From Tolypocladium sp. Sup5 PDA-1 (taxonomy: Eukaryota > Ascomycota > Sordariomycetes > Hypocreales > Ophiocordycipitaceae): 64,000 nt of DNA. This document shows positions 62,687 to 64,000 of the stretch, piece after piece. Position numbers and translations under genes: made by a program. Each line of letters begins with the position of its first letter. Positions within the stretch are counted from its first letter, which is position 1. The stretch spans positions 1-64,000 of the forward strand of contig JPHH03000051.1 of assembly GCA_000750105.3 (NCBI GenBank). The letters run 5' to 3'. Under the pieces are notes generated by a model. That model did not search any database, had not been told where the DNA came from, and saw nothing but the letters and a program-made list of their open reading frames with translations.

Positions 62687-63639
62687 CTCCTGTCGGATAG
62701 ACCGATTGACTCGGCAGCCCCTTGGGCAGCCACATTACATTGATGACTCGGATGTCTGTATTCAGAGACGGTGGCTAGAGACATTCTTCCTTAGAAGAAT
62801 GAAGCCTCGTTGGATTGATGACTCGAGGTCAATAGGGGCTGCTAGGGGCCGCTAGGGGCTACAATTGAAGTCAGACGCCACTAACACACACACACAGCCA
62901 ACGCTGGATAGGGGCAACAGCTGGATAGGGGTCACGGGGACTACAGCTGCAAGGATAAAGGGAATCCCTTGTCCAGGCTCCCTGGGCAGCTAAGAGAGTC
63001 ATACATACATATCAATTGATCACACATTCATTGGGATTCGGGCCACGCTCATAGCGATAGCTCCCGTTGGTATTCGTATATGTGGTCGGAGGTACGGCGG
63101 GGAAAAGCATGGACCGGGAATGAATAGAGACTTGCCTGGGGATGAATAGTAAAAATACTCTTAAACAATGCCACTGGCTCCAATATTGGAGGGTCGAGGC
63201 CAGCGACCGGACCGAAGCGCAAACGGTGCGTAGACTCAATGTCTGTTACCTAGGGCACGGTGTCGAGATTCCCTATATAATAAATACGCTCATGCAGGTC
63301 TACGAAATAGCTTACTATTGTTAGCGGAGATAAGAATTATATAGTTAGCCCCAGGACATGTATGGACCTTTATTAGCAGTTAATAAGATACGTAATAGCG
63401 TGGATTATACTACATGGCTTGGGCTTTGATCCTTGCTCCTAATATAAACGTTAGAGCACGGCTATGTAAAAATACCGCATTTGAGCATGACTATACAGTA
63501 GCGACTTTATGCGCTACATATTCTGCTCGACGCCGAATGTAAATAGATAGCGTCTTCGTTCGGAAAACCGCCGCCTTGTCTCTAGCTATTAACCTCGACC
63601 CTAAGCACTAGCAACGTATACGCACCCGTAATAGACAAT
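62687..63639. other. intergenic, with simple repeats
   Basis: It contains a CA dinucleotide run near 62885-62899, short GGGGCTGCTAGGGGC-type repeats, and from about 63290 a TA-rich, stop-filled block that looks RIP-affected. A segment with GGCAACAGCTGG and AAAGGGAATCCCT near 62910-62970 resembles parts of the LTR candidate at 60441. The final bases hold the promoter of the last gene. Confidence 0.5.
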
Positions 63640-64000
63640 ATGAAGTTAGCCACAGCCGCCATTACATTCTACTCTCTCGCCCTGGGGGTACGTGCAGGCT
63701 GCCCACTATCGAGCGAGAATTGCCATCGTTAACCTATGTGCATTAGGCATTCGGCCTTATCGCCCCTCGCGCGGGTTATGGTACCTTCATCCCGTCGTGG
63801 GAAGTCGAGGTCAGGCCGGGAGAGACCGTCGTCCTTAACGGCACGATCCAAGAGGTTCGCGCCGAGCTTCTTAAGCGGAACCTAGACTGGGATGCCCAAT
63901 ACCCCGTCAAAAACACAACCACGTCGGATCTAAGCCGCCGGAATTTGTTTCCTAATGACGCAAAGATCATCTGCGGCCATTGGCAGCCTGGACCTAGACT
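63640..64000 (+). CDS. secreted protein, 5' part, cut by the window end
   Basis: Exon 1 (63640-63687) gives MKLATAAITFYSLALG. A GTACGT..TTAG intron (63688-63746) precedes exon 2, which reads AFGLIAPRAGYGTFIPSWEV and then VRPGETVVLNGTIQEVRAEL with an intact frame to the edge (about 100 residues so far). The N-terminus is a signal peptide. The later KIICGHWQPG, with a Cys-Gly near a Trp, is the pattern of small secreted fungal proteins of unknown role, often effector candidates. It has an N-glycosylation site in NGT. The rest lies outside the window, so length and cysteine pattern are unknown. Confidence 0.65.

Overview
The window is from a filamentous ascomycete (Pezizomycotina, most likely a Sordariomycete). 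The intact genes carry 50-90 bp GT..AG introns and have typical fungal secreted, membrane and redox products. The intergenic DNA contains fungal transposons (hAT, Tad-like LINE, Helitron) and TA-rich, stop-filled blocks that look like repeat-induced point mutation (RIP). About a third of the sequence is coding; the rest is accessory-type DNA with decayed genes and repeats. Exon boundaries were placed by eye from splice sites and reading frame.

Layout. 1-10 kb: mostly empty, with an imperfect ~367-bp direct repeat, an ankyrin fragment and one secreted protein (5.7-6.5 kb). 10-12.5 kb: a membrane-anchored multicopper oxidase with a His/Asp-rich linker. 13.6-16.8 kb: an apparently intact hAT transposon whose ends are flanked by inverted copies of a 19-bp repeat; a Myb/SANT-like protein follows. 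17.7-19.6 kb: broken remnants of a Gfo/Idh/MocA oxidoreductase and a GH38 alpha-mannosidase. 21-26.6 kb: decayed LINE, decayed Helitron and a 17-bp minisatellite. 27.9-28.2 kb: a 19-bp tandem array sharing 81 identical bases with the hAT flank.

31-36.3 kb is a compact redox cluster: a salicylate-hydroxylase-like FAD monooxygenase and an SDR are divergent, and a flavin-containing monooxygenase converges on the SDR. A phenol-2-monooxygenase-type gene lies farther on (50.6-52.7 kb). 38.7-44.6 kb holds three probable Golgi/membrane proteins that look like a glycan-modifying group: an unrecognised type II membrane protein, an acyltransferase-3 protein and a GT32 (Och1-like) glycosyltransferase. 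A GPI-anchored CFEM protein follows (45.8-46.3 kb).

52.7-56.6 kb is gene-poor and TA-rich. 56.6-59.4 kb holds a kinase-fold protein lacking its catalytic motifs and two unrecognised proteins on the minus strand. The right end contains an LTR-like fragment, an NmrA-like fragment, and the 5' part of a secreted-protein gene cut by the window edge. No tRNA, rRNA or CRISPR feature was recognised.
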